Shown in pieces: positions 51,572 to 60,802 of a stretch of DNA of 64,000 nt. Position numbers and translations under genes: made by a program. Source of the DNA: Streptomyces sp. WP-1 (GTDB lineage: Bacteria > Actinomycetota > Actinomycetes > Streptomycetales > Streptomycetaceae); NCBI RefSeq assembly GCF_030450125.1, contig NZ_CP123923.1, forward strand, positions 3,534,001 through 3,598,000, written 5' to 3'. The first letter of the stretch is position 1, and the number at the start of each line of letters is the position of its first letter. Under the pieces are notes generated by a model that ran no database searches, was not told where the DNA came from, and saw only the letters and a list, made by a program, of their open reading frames with translations.

Positions 51572-53311
51572 TCACTGGCCGAGCAGCGCCCGCACCCGCT
51601 CCTGCCCGACCGCGAGCAGCAGCGTGGGCAGCCGGGGGCCGGTGTCGCGGCCCACCAGCAGCTGGTAGAGCAGCGCGAAGAACGTCCGCTGGGCGGTCTT
51701 GATCTCCGGCGGCAGCTCCTTGGGCGTGGCGTCCGCCGAGAACCCGGCCTGCACCTTCGGCACGCCGTAGACGAGGTGCGTCAGGCCGTCCAGCGACCAG
51801 TGCTCGGCGAGGCCGTCGAGCAGCAGCCGCAGCGACTGCCGGGACGCCTCGTCCAGCGACTTCAGCAGCTCGGCGTCCGGCTCCTCGCGCACGATGGTCC
51901 GCTGGTCGGCGGGCACCTGCGTGTTGATCCAGGCCTCGGCCTTGTCGTAGCGCGGCCGGGCCTGCGCCAGCGAGGACAGCGGGCTGTCCGGGTCCAGCTC
52001 GGAGAGGATCCGCAGGGCCTGGTCCTCGTGCCCGGCCGTGATGTCGGCGACGGACGCGAGCGTGCGGTACGGCAGCGGGCGCGGCGTCTTCGGCAGCTCG
52101 GCGGCGGCCGTGCCGACCGCGCGGGTGTACGCGGCCACGTCACCCGGCAGCGCGGACCCGTCGGCGACCTTCGCGGCGAGCTTGTCCCACTCGTCGTAGA
52201 GCCGCTGGATCTCCTGGTCGAAGGCGATCTTGAAGGACTGGTTGGGCCGGCGGCGGGCGTACAGCCAGCGCAGCAGCTGCGGCTCCATGATCTTCAGCGC
52301 GTCGGCCGGGGTGGGCACGCCGCCGCGCGAGGACGACATCTTGGCCATGCCGGAGATGCCGACGAACGCGTACATCGGGCCGATGGGCTGCGCGCCGCCG
52401 AAGATGCCGACGATCTGCCCGCCCACCTGGAAGGACGACCCCGGCGAGGAGTGGTCGACACCGCTCGGCTCGAAGATCACGCCCTCGTAGGCCCAGCGCA
52501 TCGGCCAGTCGACCTTCCAGACCAGCTTGCCGCGGTTGAACTCGCTCAGCCGGACGGTCTCGGTGAAGGCGCACTCGGTGCAGACGTACGACAGCTCGGT
52601 GGTGTCGTCGTCGTACGAGGTGACCGTCGTCAGGTCCTTGCCGCAGCCGCCGCAGTACGGCTTGTACGGGAAGTACCCGGCGCCGCCCGCGGAGCCGTCG
52701 TCCTCGGCGGCCGCGCCGGAGCCCTCCTCGGCCTCCAGCTCGGCCTCGTCCACGGCCTTCTGCTGCTGCTTCTTGGCCTTGGGCTTGGTGCGGTACTGGG
52801 CGAGGATCGCGTCGATGTCGCCGCGGTGCTTCATCGCGTGCAGGATCTGCTCGCGGTAGACGCCCGAGGTGTACTGCGCGGTCTGGCTGATGCCGTCGAA
52901 CTCGACGCCCATCTCGGCCAGCGACGCGACCATCGCGGCCTTGAAGTGCTCCGCCCAGTTCGGGTACGACGAGCCCTTCGGGGCCGGCACCGAGGTCAGC
53001 GGCTTGCCGATGTGCTCGGCCCAGGACTCGTCCACGCCCGCGATGCCCGCGGGGACCTTGCGGTAGCGGTCGTAGTCGTCCCAGGAGATCAGGTGCCGGA
53101 CCTGGTGGCCGCGGCGGCGGATCTCGTCGGCGACCAGGTGCGGGGTCATGACCTCGCGCAGGTTGCCCAGGTGGATGGGGCCCGACGGGGAGAGGCCGGA
53201 CGCGACGACGACCGGTTTGCCCGGGGCCCGGCGCTCCGACTCCTCGATGACCTCATCCGCGAAACGGGAGACCCAGTCGGTGGTCTCGGTGCTCTGAGCC
53301 ACGATCGGCAC
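51572..53311 (-). CDS. lysS: Lysine--tRNA ligase, class I
   Basis: A 579-residue class I lysyl-tRNA synthetase (archaeal type). The HIGH-like motif is [12 protein letters not shown] (residues ~39-50) and the KMSKS-like motif is KMSSS within [11 protein letters not shown]. Two C-x2-C pairs (YCGGCGKD and YVCTECAF) form a probable zinc site. An acidic/Gln-rich insertion (~200-235) separates the halves. GTG 53311 is the likely start (VPIVAQSTE). It is divergent from argS. Class II LysRS is the common bacterial form, so this class is notable. Confidence 0.95.
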   Translation of the reverse strand: MPIVAQSTETTDWVSRFADEVIEESERRAPGKPVVVASGLSPSGPIHLGNLREVMTPHLVADEIRRRGHQVRHLISWDDYDRYRKVPAGIAGVDESWAEHIGKPLTSVPAPKGSSYPNWAEHFKAAMVASLAEMGVEFDGISQTAQYTSGVYREQILHAMKHRGDIDAILAQYRTKPKAKKQQQKAVDEAELEAEEGSGAAAEDDGSAGGAGYFPYKPYCGGCGKDLTTVTSYDDDTTELSYVCTECAFTETVRLSEFNRGKLVWKVDWPMRWAYEGVIFEPSGVDHSSPGSSFQVGGQIVGIFGGAQPIGPMYAFVGISGMAKMSSSRGGVPTPADALKIMEPQLLRWLYARRRPNQSFKIAFDQEIQRLYDEWDKLAAKVADGSALPGDVAAYTRAVGTAAAELPKTPRPLPYRTLASVADITAGHEDQALRILSELDPDSPLSSLAQARPRYDKAEAWINTQVPADQRTIVREEPDAELLKSLDEASRQSLRLLLDGLAEHWSLDGLTHLVYGVPKVQAGFSADATPKELPPEIKTAQRTFFALLYQLLVGRDTGPRLPTLLLAVGQERVRALLGQ

Positions 53312-53521
53312 GTCCTTCTTTCTCCATCGGGCAGCCGTGACGGTCGCACGGCTGACCGCTCCATTGTCCCAGGCGGGACCGCATCCATGAAAACGCCTTT
53401 TCAACGCGTTGGACGCCCTTCCCGCCGCCCGCGTTCACCCGTGGACGGGAAAATTCGCTTCACCCCCCGTGGAATACTGGGCGTGACTATCCATCCCCAC
53501 GAGGAGAACGGCACCTCACCT

Positions 53522-55303
53522 ATGGCCTCGGTCACGTCCCTCAGCGACTCCGTCCAGCAGCAGCTCGCGTCCGCCCTCTCGGCCACCCTGCCGGAGGCCG
53601 CCGGCGCGGACCCGCTGCTGCGACGAAGCGACCGGGCCGACTACCAGGCCAACGGGATCCTGGCCCTCGCCAAGAAGGCGAAGGCGAACCCGCGGGAGCT
53701 GGCCACGCAGGTCGTCTCCCGGGTGACCACCGGTGCGGTGATCCAGGACGTCGAGGTCTCCGGCCCCGGCTTCCTCAACATCACCGTCTCCGACCGGGCG
53801 ATCACCGGCAACCTCGCCGCGCGGTACGCGGACGACACCGGCCGCCTCGGCGTGCCGTACGCCGCGCACCCGGGCACCACGGTGATCGACTACGCCCAGC
53901 CGAACGTGGCCAAGGAGATGCACGTCGGCCACCTGCGCTCCGCGGTGATCGGCGACTCCGTCGTCCAGCTGCTGGAGTTCACCGGCGAGACCGTGGTGCG
54001 CCGCCACCACATCGGCGACTGGGGCACCCAGTTCGGCATGCTCATCCAGTACCTGGACGAGCACCCCCACGAGCTGGACCACAAGGCGTCCGCCGAGGAC
54101 ACCGCGGCCTCCGGCGAGGAGGCGATGTCCAACCTGGACCGCCTCTACAAGACCGCGCGCAAACTCTTCGACTCCGACGAGGAGTTCAAGACCCGCGCCC
54201 GCCGCCGGGTGGTCGACCTCCAGGCCGGCGACCCGCACACGCTCGCCATCTGGCAGAAGTTCGTGGACGAGTCGAAGATCTACTTCTTCTCCGTCTTCGA
54301 GAAGCTGGACATGGAGGTCCGCGACCCCGACATCGTCGGCGAGTCCGGGTACAACGACATGCTGGCCGAGACCTGCCGCCTCCTGGAGGAGTCCGGTGTC
54401 GCGGTCCGCTCCGAGGGCGCGCTCTGCGTGTTCTTCGACGACATCCTGGGCCCGGAGGGCAACCCGGTCCCGCTGATCGTCCAGAAGTCCGACGGCGGTT
54501 ACGGCTACGCGGCCACCGACCTGTCCGCCATCCGCGACCGCGTCTTCAACCTCAAGGCGAACACCCTGCTGTACGTGGTGGACGCCCGCCAGGCCCTGCA
54601 CTTCCGCATGGTCTTCGAGACGGCCCGCCGCGCCGGCTGGCTGAACGACGACGTGACGGCCGTACAACTGGCCTTCGGCACGGTGCTGGGCAAGGACGGC
54701 AAGCCGTTCAAGACCCGTGCGGGCGAGACGGTCAAGCTCCAGGACCTGCTGGACGAGGCGGTCGACCGGGCGACGGCCGTGGTCCGGGACAAGGCCGAGA
54801 AGGTGGGCCTGACCGAGCGGGAGATCGAGGAGAACGGCCGGTACGTGGGCATCGGCGCGGTCAAGTACGCCGACCTGTCCACGTCGGCGGTGCGGGACTA
54901 CAAGTTCGACCTGGACCAGATGGTCTCGCTGAACGGCGACACGTCCGTCTACCTCCAGTACGCCTACGCCCGTATCCAGTCCATCCTCCGCAAGGCCGGC
55001 GAGGCCCGCCCCGCCGCCCACCCGGAGCTGGCACTGGCCCCGGCGGAGCGCGCGCTGGGCCTGCACCTGGACCAGTTCGCGGAGACGGTCCTGGACGTGG
55101 CCGCCTCCTACGAGCCGCACAAGCTGGCCGCCTACCTGTACCAGCTGGCCTCGCACCTGACGACCTTCTACGACCAGTGCCCGGTCCTGAAGGCCGAGAC
55201 TCCCGCCCAGGTCGAGAACCGCCTCTTCCTGGTCGACCTCACGGCCCGCACCCTGCACCGGGGCATGTCCCTGCTGGGCATCAAGACCCCCGAGAAGCTC
55301 TGA
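53522..55303 (+). CDS. argS: Arginine--tRNA ligase
   Basis: A 593-residue class I arginyl-tRNA synthetase. The N-terminal additional domain (~1-100) is followed by the HIGH motif in [19 protein letters not shown] (~125-143), [10 protein letters not shown], and the C-terminal anticodon-binding DALR domain with [19 protein letters not shown] 53522 is the likely start; GAGGAG lies 17 nt upstream, so an earlier GTG cannot be excluded. It is divergent from lysS, giving a two-synthetase locus. Confidence 0.95.
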   Translation: MASVTSLSDSVQQQLASALSATLPEAAGADPLLRRSDRADYQANGILALAKKAKANPRELATQVVSRVTTGAVIQDVEVSGPGFLNITVSDRAITGNLAARYADDTGRLGVPYAAHPGTTVIDYAQPNVAKEMHVGHLRSAVIGDSVVQLLEFTGETVVRRHHIGDWGTQFGMLIQYLDEHPHELDHKASAEDTAASGEEAMSNLDRLYKTARKLFDSDEEFKTRARRRVVDLQAGDPHTLAIWQKFVDESKIYFFSVFEKLDMEVRDPDIVGESGYNDMLAETCRLLEESGVAVRSEGALCVFFDDILGPEGNPVPLIVQKSDGGYGYAATDLSAIRDRVFNLKANTLLYVVDARQALHFRMVFETARRAGWLNDDVTAVQLAFGTVLGKDGKPFKTRAGETVKLQDLLDEAVDRATAVVRDKAEKVGLTEREIEENGRYVGIGAVKYADLSTSAVRDYKFDLDQMVSLNGDTSVYLQYAYARIQSILRKAGEARPAAHPELALAPAERALGLHLDQFAETVLDVAASYEPHKLAAYLYQLASHLTTFYDQCPVLKAETPAQVENRLFLVDLTARTLHRGMSLLGIKTPEKL

Positions 55304-55308
55304 TCCCG

Positions 55309-56316
55309 TCAGGGCCCCGGGTGGGCCTCGGTGTCCGGTTCGCCGGCGGCCTCCGCACCGGAGCCGCCGGCGTTCTGTTCCGCCACCTCCCGTGCCCGCC
55401 GTACCAGGGCCTGACGCACCTCGTCCGGTGCCAGGACCCGCAGCGGTGTCCCCAGCCCCAGCAGATAGCGCGCCAGGCCGTCCGCGTCGGCGCCCCCGAT
55501 GTCGACCAGGGTCGCGTCGGGGCCGTCCGGGCGGTGGGTGCCGACGGTCGCGGGGACCAGCCGGAGGGCCTGGTCGAGGGGGACGGGGAGGCGGACGGTG
55601 GCGGACAGGGGGTAGGGGCCGTTCGCGATGTTGCGGGAGACCAGGTGCGCCGGGTCCGGGGGGTCGCCGAGGTCGGCGGGCCGGCCGGTGGGCTGGAGGC
55701 GGTCGACGCGGTCCGCGCGGAAGGTGCGCCACTGGCCGCGCGCCACGTCCCGCGCCACCAGGTACCAGAGCCTGCCCGTGTGGACCAGCCGGTACGGGTC
55801 GATGTCCCGGACCGTGGACCTGCCCTCGCCGTCCGTGTACGACAGCCGGGCCCGCTCCCCCCGCCGGCACACGGCCGCCAGCTCCAGCAGCAGCCCGGGG
55901 CTGACCCCCGAGCCGCGCGCGCCGGGGAGCAGGACGAGGGCGGCGTCCAGTTCGCCCAGGCGCGCCGCGATGCGGGGCGGCAGCACCGAACGGAGCTTCA
56001 GCAGGGCCGACAGGGCGGCCTGGTCGCTGCCCAGGGCGCGGTTCAGGGCCGCCTCGCCGAGGCCGACCGCGACGGCCAGCGCCTCCTCGTCGTCCAGGAT
56101 CAGCGGGGGCACCCGGGATCCGGCGCGCAGCCGGTAGCCGCCCCAGGGGCCCGCCTCGGAGTCGACGGAGTACCCGAGTTCACGCAGGCGGGCGATGTCC
56201 CGGCGGATCGTGCGGTCGGTGACCTTCAGGGACCGGGCCAGTTCGGCGCAGGTCCACGAGGGGCGGGCGGACAGGAGGTTCAGCAGGCCCAGCAGGCGGG
56301 CGGACGTGGCTAGCAC
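55309..56316 (-). CDS. WYL domain transcriptional regulator (YafY-like)
   Basis: A 335-residue regulator. The N-terminal HTH (SWTCAELARSLKVTDRTIRR with DIARLRELGY, ~20-50) is of the DeoR-like type, and the WYL-domain region includes VHTGRLWYLVARDVARGQWR and FRADRVDRL (~195-225). A C-terminal WCX-like extension follows. I chose GTG 56316. It is divergent from the VOC protein gene with a perfect dyad between them, so it probably regulates itself and that gene. It ends 5 nt from the argS stop. Confidence 0.88.
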   Translation of the reverse strand: MLATSARLLGLLNLLSARPSWTCAELARSLKVTDRTIRRDIARLRELGYSVDSEAGPWGGYRLRAGSRVPPLILDDEEALAVAVGLGEAALNRALGSDQAALSALLKLRSVLPPRIAARLGELDAALVLLPGARGSGVSPGLLLELAAVCRRGERARLSYTDGEGRSTVRDIDPYRLVHTGRLWYLVARDVARGQWRTFRADRVDRLQPTGRPADLGDPPDPAHLVSRNIANGPYPLSATVRLPVPLDQALRLVPATVGTHRPDGPDATLVDIGGADADGLARYLLGLGTPLRVLAPDEVRQALVRRAREVAEQNAGGSGAEAAGEPDTEAHPGP

Positions 56317-56355
56317 GGGGATGTCCCGGGGGGAGTCTCGGACGACAGCGGCACA

Positions 56356-56378
56356 ACCAGGACCGTACCTGTCCTGGT
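56356..56378. promoter_or_regulatory. Operator-like inverted repeat between WYL and VOC genes
   Basis: ACCAGGAC (56356-56363) and GTCCTGGT (56371-56378) are perfect inverted repeats with a 7-nt spacer, so the centres are about 15 bp apart. The site is 40 nt before the WYL gene start and 21 nt before the VOC gene start. It is the natural candidate operator for the WYL regulator. Confidence 0.65.
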
Positions 56379-56398
56379 CACGTCGTACCGTCCCCCTC

Positions 56399-56779
56399 AT
56401 GACCACGCAGACCACTCCCGCGTTCCGCTTCGCCGCCGTCACCTTCGACTGCGCCGACCCCGCCGCGCTCTCCCGCTTCTACGCCGAGCTGCTCGGCTAC
56501 CGCGCCCTCTTCTCCACCGACGACTTCATCCTCCTCGGCACGGAGGGCACCCCCGGCCTCGGCTTCACCCGTGTCGCCGACTACCGCCCGCCCACCTGGC
56601 CGGACTCCGCCCAGGGCAAGCAGGCCCATGTCGAGCTGGGCGTGGACGACCTGGAGGCGGCCGAGCGGCGGGCCCTCGAACTGGGCGCCACCAAGCCGGA
56701 GTTCCAGCCGGGCGAGAAGCGCTGGACGGTGCTCCTCGACCCGGCCGGACACCCGTTCTGCGTCACGACCCTGGCCTAG
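56399..56779 (+). CDS. VOC family protein (glyoxalase/bleomycin resistance fold)
   Basis: A 126-residue protein with paired beta-alpha-beta-beta-beta modules. VTFDCADPAALSRFYAELLGY is the usual first module start, HVELGVDDLEAAERRALELGA the second, and LLDPAGHPFCVTTLA the end. Substrate unknown; such proteins include glyoxalases, dioxygenases and binding proteins. The acidic/His metal ligands are only partly conserved. ATG 56399 follows a regulator-type dyad. Confidence 0.85.
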   Translation: MTTQTTPAFRFAAVTFDCADPAALSRFYAELLGYRALFSTDDFILLGTEGTPGLGFTRVADYRPPTWPDSAQGKQAHVELGVDDLEAAERRALELGATKPEFQPGEKRWTVLLDPAGHPFCVTTLA

Positions 56780-56872
56780 CGCCTCTCGTTCGGACCAGTC
56801 CGGGCCCGCGGGGTCTGGCACCGCGCCGCGCGAGGGGACGCATTGTCAGACCCTCCCCCTACAGTCACCCCC

Positions 56873-57700
56873 ATGGCGACTCTTCCCAACCCGCTGCCCC
56901 GGCTGGCCACCGATCCCAGCGGCCGCAGCCTGGGGCTCCAACTGCCGCCCGGCAGGCTGCTCGACGCGACCGAGAACGGCCCGCACCACGAGCCCCTGCT
57001 CTGGCTCGCGGACAAACCGGCCGGCCCCGGCACCTGGACCGCCCTCGGCGCCCCGGCCGCGCGCGCCGGGCTGCTGCCGGTGCTGGTGGAGACCGACGGC
57101 ACCCAAGGCGGACCGGAGAACTGGGAGTTGATGCCGGACGACGTGTCCTACCCGGGGGACCACGATCCGGAGGAGGTCCTCGCCGAGTACTGGGAGGGCG
57201 ACGAGGAGTCCGAGCCGGACGACGAACTCGGGGATCTGGTCGAGCCGTTCGGACCGCAGTGGCCCGGACTCGCCCCGGCCAAGAAGCTCACCGCCGACCC
57301 GGGCACCCGCGCCGCCCGGGCCGCCGACGAACTGACCGCCGATCAGGGCCAGTCCGTCTTCCCGGCCCCGCACCTCGCCCTCGTCCCGGCCCGCCGCTCC
57401 GCCGACATCCCGGCCGCGATCGGCTGGAGCGGCCCGCTGAACCACGAGAACGACGTGGCGCGGCTGTGCGCGGTCCTGCGCTCCTGGGAGGACCGCTTCG
57501 GCATACGGGTCGTCGCGCTCGGCTTCGACGCCCTGCTGCTGTCCGTGGCCGCCCCGCCGGCCGACCTGGCCGAGGCCGAGGCGGTGGCGGCGGAGCACTT
57601 CGCGTTCTGCCCGGACAACATCACGCAGGGGGCGGACACCCTGCGCGCCTACGCGAAGGAGCTGATCGGCGAGACCACCTGGTTCTTCTGGTGGGACTGA
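56873..57700 (+). CDS. DUF4253 domain protein
   Basis: A 275-residue protein. The C-terminal ~110 residues match the DUF4253 pattern: LVPARRSADIPAAIGWSGP, then NDVARLCAVLRSWEDRFG, and the ending FCPDNITQGADTLRAYAKEL with WFFWWD. The N-terminal half is Pro/Asp-rich, with a strongly acidic stretch at ~105-125. ATG 56873 is the likely start. The function is unknown; the family is often linked to immunity-like SUKH/DUF neighbours, but none is seen here. Confidence 0.82.
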   Translation: MATLPNPLPRLATDPSGRSLGLQLPPGRLLDATENGPHHEPLLWLADKPAGPGTWTALGAPAARAGLLPVLVETDGTQGGPENWELMPDDVSYPGDHDPEEVLAEYWEGDEESEPDDELGDLVEPFGPQWPGLAPAKKLTADPGTRAARAADELTADQGQSVFPAPHLALVPARRSADIPAAIGWSGPLNHENDVARLCAVLRSWEDRFGIRVVALGFDALLLSVAAPPADLAEAEAVAAEHFAFCPDNITQGADTLRAYAKELIGETTWFFWWD

Positions 57701-57724
57701 CCCGCCGCTGACGACGGCGGCCGG

Positions 57725-59173
57725 TCACTGCTGCGCGGGCGCCCACTTCTCGCCGCCCAGCGGGAAGGCGTAGGCGGGGCGCCCGTTGCTGCCGCTGGTG
57801 CGGAAGGGCCGGCCCTTGTCACCGATCTCCAGGGTGCCGTGCCGGCCGCCGCTGGACCAGGCCAGCTCCAGGTACCAGCTGACGTCGTACGCCGAGGCGT
57901 TCGCCGTGACGTAGAAGACCTCGGGGTCCGACTCGTTCACGCTGAGGGGGAAGCCCCGCTGCCCGGCCACCGGCTGGACGGCGGGCCGTAGGGCGTCCAG
58001 GGCGACGGTGAAGGAGTGGGTGGGCACCCCGGCGCCGCAGCCGACACCGGGGTAGCCCATGGCGTAGTCGTTCCAGGCGAGCGGCGCGCGCTTGCCCGCC
58101 ATCCGTACCGACATCCCCTCCAGCACCACGGTCTGCTTGCCGCTGCCCTGCACGGTGAGCGTGACGAACTGCTCGCCCGCCGAGACGGCCTGGTGCACGG
58201 CCACCCACGCGGGCGCGTCGTTCTCAAGGGGCGGCGGGGACACGTCCGCGGGCGGCCGGTCGATCAGGTAGTGCTGGAAGCAGGGACTCTCCCAGGAGTA
58301 CGGGTGGGTGGTGATCGCGAGGGGGACGGCCGTGGACTCCTTGCCGTCGGCGGTCGCCCCGCCCGGCGGTCCGCTCGTGGCGGCGTCCGGTCCCCCGGTG
58401 CTTCCGCGGTCGGCGGAGGGCGCGTGGGGCCGGGCGGAACCCGACGGGGAGGGTGAGCCGCCGGCCCGGGAGGCGGTACCGGTACCGGTCGCGGGCGTGC
58501 GGTCCTGGGCGGAGGCGATGACTCCGGTGACGGCCGCGTCCTGGTCGTGGCTCCCGCTGTCCGGCAGCCCGAACGCGAGGGCCACGGCGCCGAGTACGGC
58601 GGCTCCGGTGACGGCGGCGATGAGGGCGGGGCGGCGGAGGCGGGCGCGGGGGGCGGGGCGGGAGCCGGGGCCGTGGCCGTGGCCGTGGCCGGTAACGGCG
58701 GCTTCCGGAGCCGGGGTTGATGCCGGGTCCGGGGTCGGCTTCGGGGCGGGTTCCGGGTCCGGTTCCGCTGCCGATGTCGGCGCGGGCTCGGGCGCGGGCG
58801 CCGTAGCTTCCTCATCCGTCACCGCCCCCTCATCCGTCACCGCCCCCTCGGCGGTCTCCTCAGCCGCTCCCCCGGCAGCCCCCTCGACCGCTCCCCGTAC
58901 GACCCCCTCGGCCGCCTTCTTCCCCCGCCCCGCGTCCGCCAGCACCCAACTCCGGTGCAGCGCCACGAGTTCGTCCCGTGACGCTCCGCAGAGCCGCGCC
59001 ATCCGCTCCACCGGGGCGTAGTCCGTCGGTACGGCCTCCCCGTTGCAGTAGCGGTGCAGCGTCGACGTACTCATGTGCAGCCGTTTGGCGAGCACGCCGT
59101 AGCTGTGCCCGGAGCGGTTCTTCAACTCCCGCAGCCGCTCGGCGAACCCGGTCCCCCCGGTGCTTTCCGACAC
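57725..59173 (-). CDS. Membrane-anchored HTH (XRE-type) protein with extracellular domain
   Basis: A 482-residue protein. Residues ~8-70 are a cytoplasmic XRE-type HTH (LHMSTSTLHRYCNGEAVPTD as recognition region). A long Ala/Pro/Glu-rich linker (~85-180, including a duplicated GAVTDE) leads to one transmembrane helix (~184-203, ALIAAVTGAAVLGAVALAFG). The outer part has a Ser/Pro/Gly linker and a ~165-residue domain with HPYSWESPCFQHYLI and later VGCGAGVPTHSF, giving a possible disulfide. It could read the outside and act on DNA directly. It is divergent from the DUF4232 lipoprotein gene. Confidence 0.83.
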   Translation of the reverse strand: MSESTGGTGFAERLRELKNRSGHSYGVLAKRLHMSTSTLHRYCNGEAVPTDYAPVERMARLCGASRDELVALHRSWVLADAGRGKKAAEGVVRGAVEGAAGGAAEETAEGAVTDEGAVTDEEATAPAPEPAPTSAAEPDPEPAPKPTPDPASTPAPEAAVTGHGHGHGPGSRPAPRARLRRPALIAAVTGAAVLGAVALAFGLPDSGSHDQDAAVTGVIASAQDRTPATGTGTASRAGGSPSPSGSARPHAPSADRGSTGGPDAATSGPPGGATADGKESTAVPLAITTHPYSWESPCFQHYLIDRPPADVSPPPLENDAPAWVAVHQAVSAGEQFVTLTVQGSGKQTVVLEGMSVRMAGKRAPLAWNDYAMGYPGVGCGAGVPTHSFTVALDALRPAVQPVAGQRGFPLSVNESDPEVFYVTANASAYDVSWYLELAWSSGGRHGTLEIGDKGRPFRTSGSNGRPAYAFPLGGEKWAPAQQ

Positions 59174-59349
59174 GATCCGTTCCCTCCCCTGTCCCGTTCC
59201 CCCGTTCCAGGGAAGGGACGTTCTTGCAGGTCAACACCTATATGGCCGTTCCAGCGTCCCGGATCGGCAGCCGGGGCTGGCGGGCGGGACAAAACGGCCC
59301 GCAGGCTGTGGACATCCAAGCACTCCACGACCCGGAAGCGAGAAGCGCC

Positions 59350-60096
59350 ATGCGCAACCGCCTTACCCTCCGCACCCGTACCCCCCTGCTCGCCGCGGCC
59401 GGAGCCGCCCTCGCCGCGCTCGCCCTGACGGCGTGCGACAACGGCACGGGCACCAAGGACGAGGGTGCCGTCCGGCACACCCCGGCGGCGAGCGTGAGCG
59501 GCGCCCCCTCCACCGACGCGAACACGCAGCAGGGGTCGACCGGCTCCGTCGCCCACGGCACCCAGACCTCGACCGGCGGCCACCGCGCCACCGGCGGCAC
59601 CGAAGGAACCCACGCCTCCGGCGGCTCCGTCGGTTCCAAGGGCTCGGGCAAGCCGTCGGACCCGGAGAACCGCGTCCTGTGCAACGGCTCCAACACCAAG
59701 GTCACCGCGCAGGTGCTGTCCCGCCCGCTCAACCACATGATGCTCACCGTCAAGAACACCGGCTCGAAGTACTGCGACCTGACGTACTACCCGGTGCTCC
59801 GCTTCGGCGGGATGCAGTGGGCGCCCGGCGCCGACGAGTCGACCAAGCCGCAGGCGGTCACCACCCTCGCGCCCGGCGAGTCCGGCTACGCGGGCGTGCT
59901 GCTGTCCGCCGCCGACGGCAGCGGCGACGGCGGCCAGACGGGCCACAAGCTCACCGTGTACTTCCAGGGCATGACCCCGAACAGCGACGGCGGCGCCGCC
60001 GCGAACGTCACCCTGCCCGCGAAGGGCGTGTACTACGACAGCTCGCTGAAGGTCACCTACTGGCAGCAGAACGCGTCCGACATCGCCAACTGGTGA
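59350..60096 (+). CDS. DUF4232-type secreted lipoprotein
   Basis: A 248-residue lipoprotein with lipobox LTAC (lipidated Cys near residue 29). A Ser/Thr/Gly-rich linker (~35-105) precedes a beta-rich DUF4232 domain: LNHMMLTVKNTGSKYCDLTYYPVLRF, then LAPGESGYAGVLL. Two Cys (in VLCNGSN and KYCDLTY) fit a disulfide. ATG 59350 is the start. It is divergent from the membrane HTH protein, and both have extracellular domains, so a signalling pair is conceivable. Confidence 0.85.
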   Translation: MRNRLTLRTRTPLLAAAGAALAALALTACDNGTGTKDEGAVRHTPAASVSGAPSTDANTQQGSTGSVAHGTQTSTGGHRATGGTEGTHASGGSVGSKGSGKPSDPENRVLCNGSNTKVTAQVLSRPLNHMMLTVKNTGSKYCDLTYYPVLRFGGMQWAPGADESTKPQAVTTLAPGESGYAGVLLSAADGSGDGGQTGHKLTVYFQGMTPNSDGGAAANVTLPAKGVYYDSSLKVTYWQQNASDIANW

Positions 60097-60802
60097 CCCG
60101 GACACGCCCCCGGAGGACCCTCGGGGGCGTCGGCCCGTCAGGCGGTCCAGTAGCGATGGAGATGTGCGCCCGGGGATGCGCGTCGCGCTCGATCCCGTCC
60201 ACGATCGCGAGCGCGGAGTCGGCACCGGAGATCTCCGAGCCGCCCCGGGCGTCGTAGCGGGCCACGTCCCCGCCGACGCGGTAGGTGCCGGTGCGCTCAC
60301 CCGCGGCCCAGGCGCCGTAGCCGGCCGCGGGCGAGACCAGGGTCCAGTCGAGCGAGCCAGGCGCGGCACTGGTGAGCCACTCCCGGATCGCGTCCATCTC
60401 GCGTGCCTCGGACCGGAACCGCTCCGGGACGTCCCCCTCGGCGAACCGGGGCTCGCCCGGTGCGGGGCGCAGCGAGGAGAAGCCGCCGATCACGATCAGC
60501 CGGGCGCCGGCGGCGTCCGCCGCGGCGGCGATGTCCCGGCACAGGCCGAGCAGGCGTCCCACCAGGTCGCCGCGCGGCGACAGGGCCGCGACCACCGCGT
60601 CCCGGCCGGGGACGAGCCGTACCGCGTCCTCGGCCGCGCCTTGGGTGTACGACACCCCGTCGACCGGGGTCCTGGGCGCCGAGCGTGAGTACGGCGCCAC
60701 CTGATGGCCCCGGGCGACGGCCTCGGCGGCGACGTCGGCGCCGGTGTAGCCGGTCCCGCCGATGACCAGGGTCTTGCCCGCGGCGACTCCCGCCGGCCGG
60801 GG
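60053..60802 (-). pseudogene. NAD(P)H-binding Rossmann protein lacking a start codon
   Basis: The frame reads KTLVIGGTGYTGADVAAEAV near its start, a clear N-terminal NAD(P)-binding loop of atypical SDR/epimerase-like proteins, and continues through ARLIVIGGFSSLRP and DWTLVSPAAGYG. Between the preceding LLM stop (60803-60805) and this loop there is no ATG, GTG or TTG in frame. The first usable codon is GTG 60700, which would remove the nucleotide-binding loop. The C-terminus also runs ~30 residues past the family-typical HISIA ending, through the terminator of the convergent gene. It is therefore probably a decayed gene or a readthrough extension of the LLM enzyme. Confidence 0.6.
60104..60130 (+). 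terminator. Terminator hairpin of the DUF4232 lipoprotein gene
   Basis: ACGCCCCCG (60104-60112) pairs with CGGGGGCGT (60122-60130) around a 9-nt loop, beginning 8 nt after the stop codon. It lies inside the predicted tail of the convergent Rossmann protein, which supports the view that this tail is not a natural part of that protein. Confidence 0.75.
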
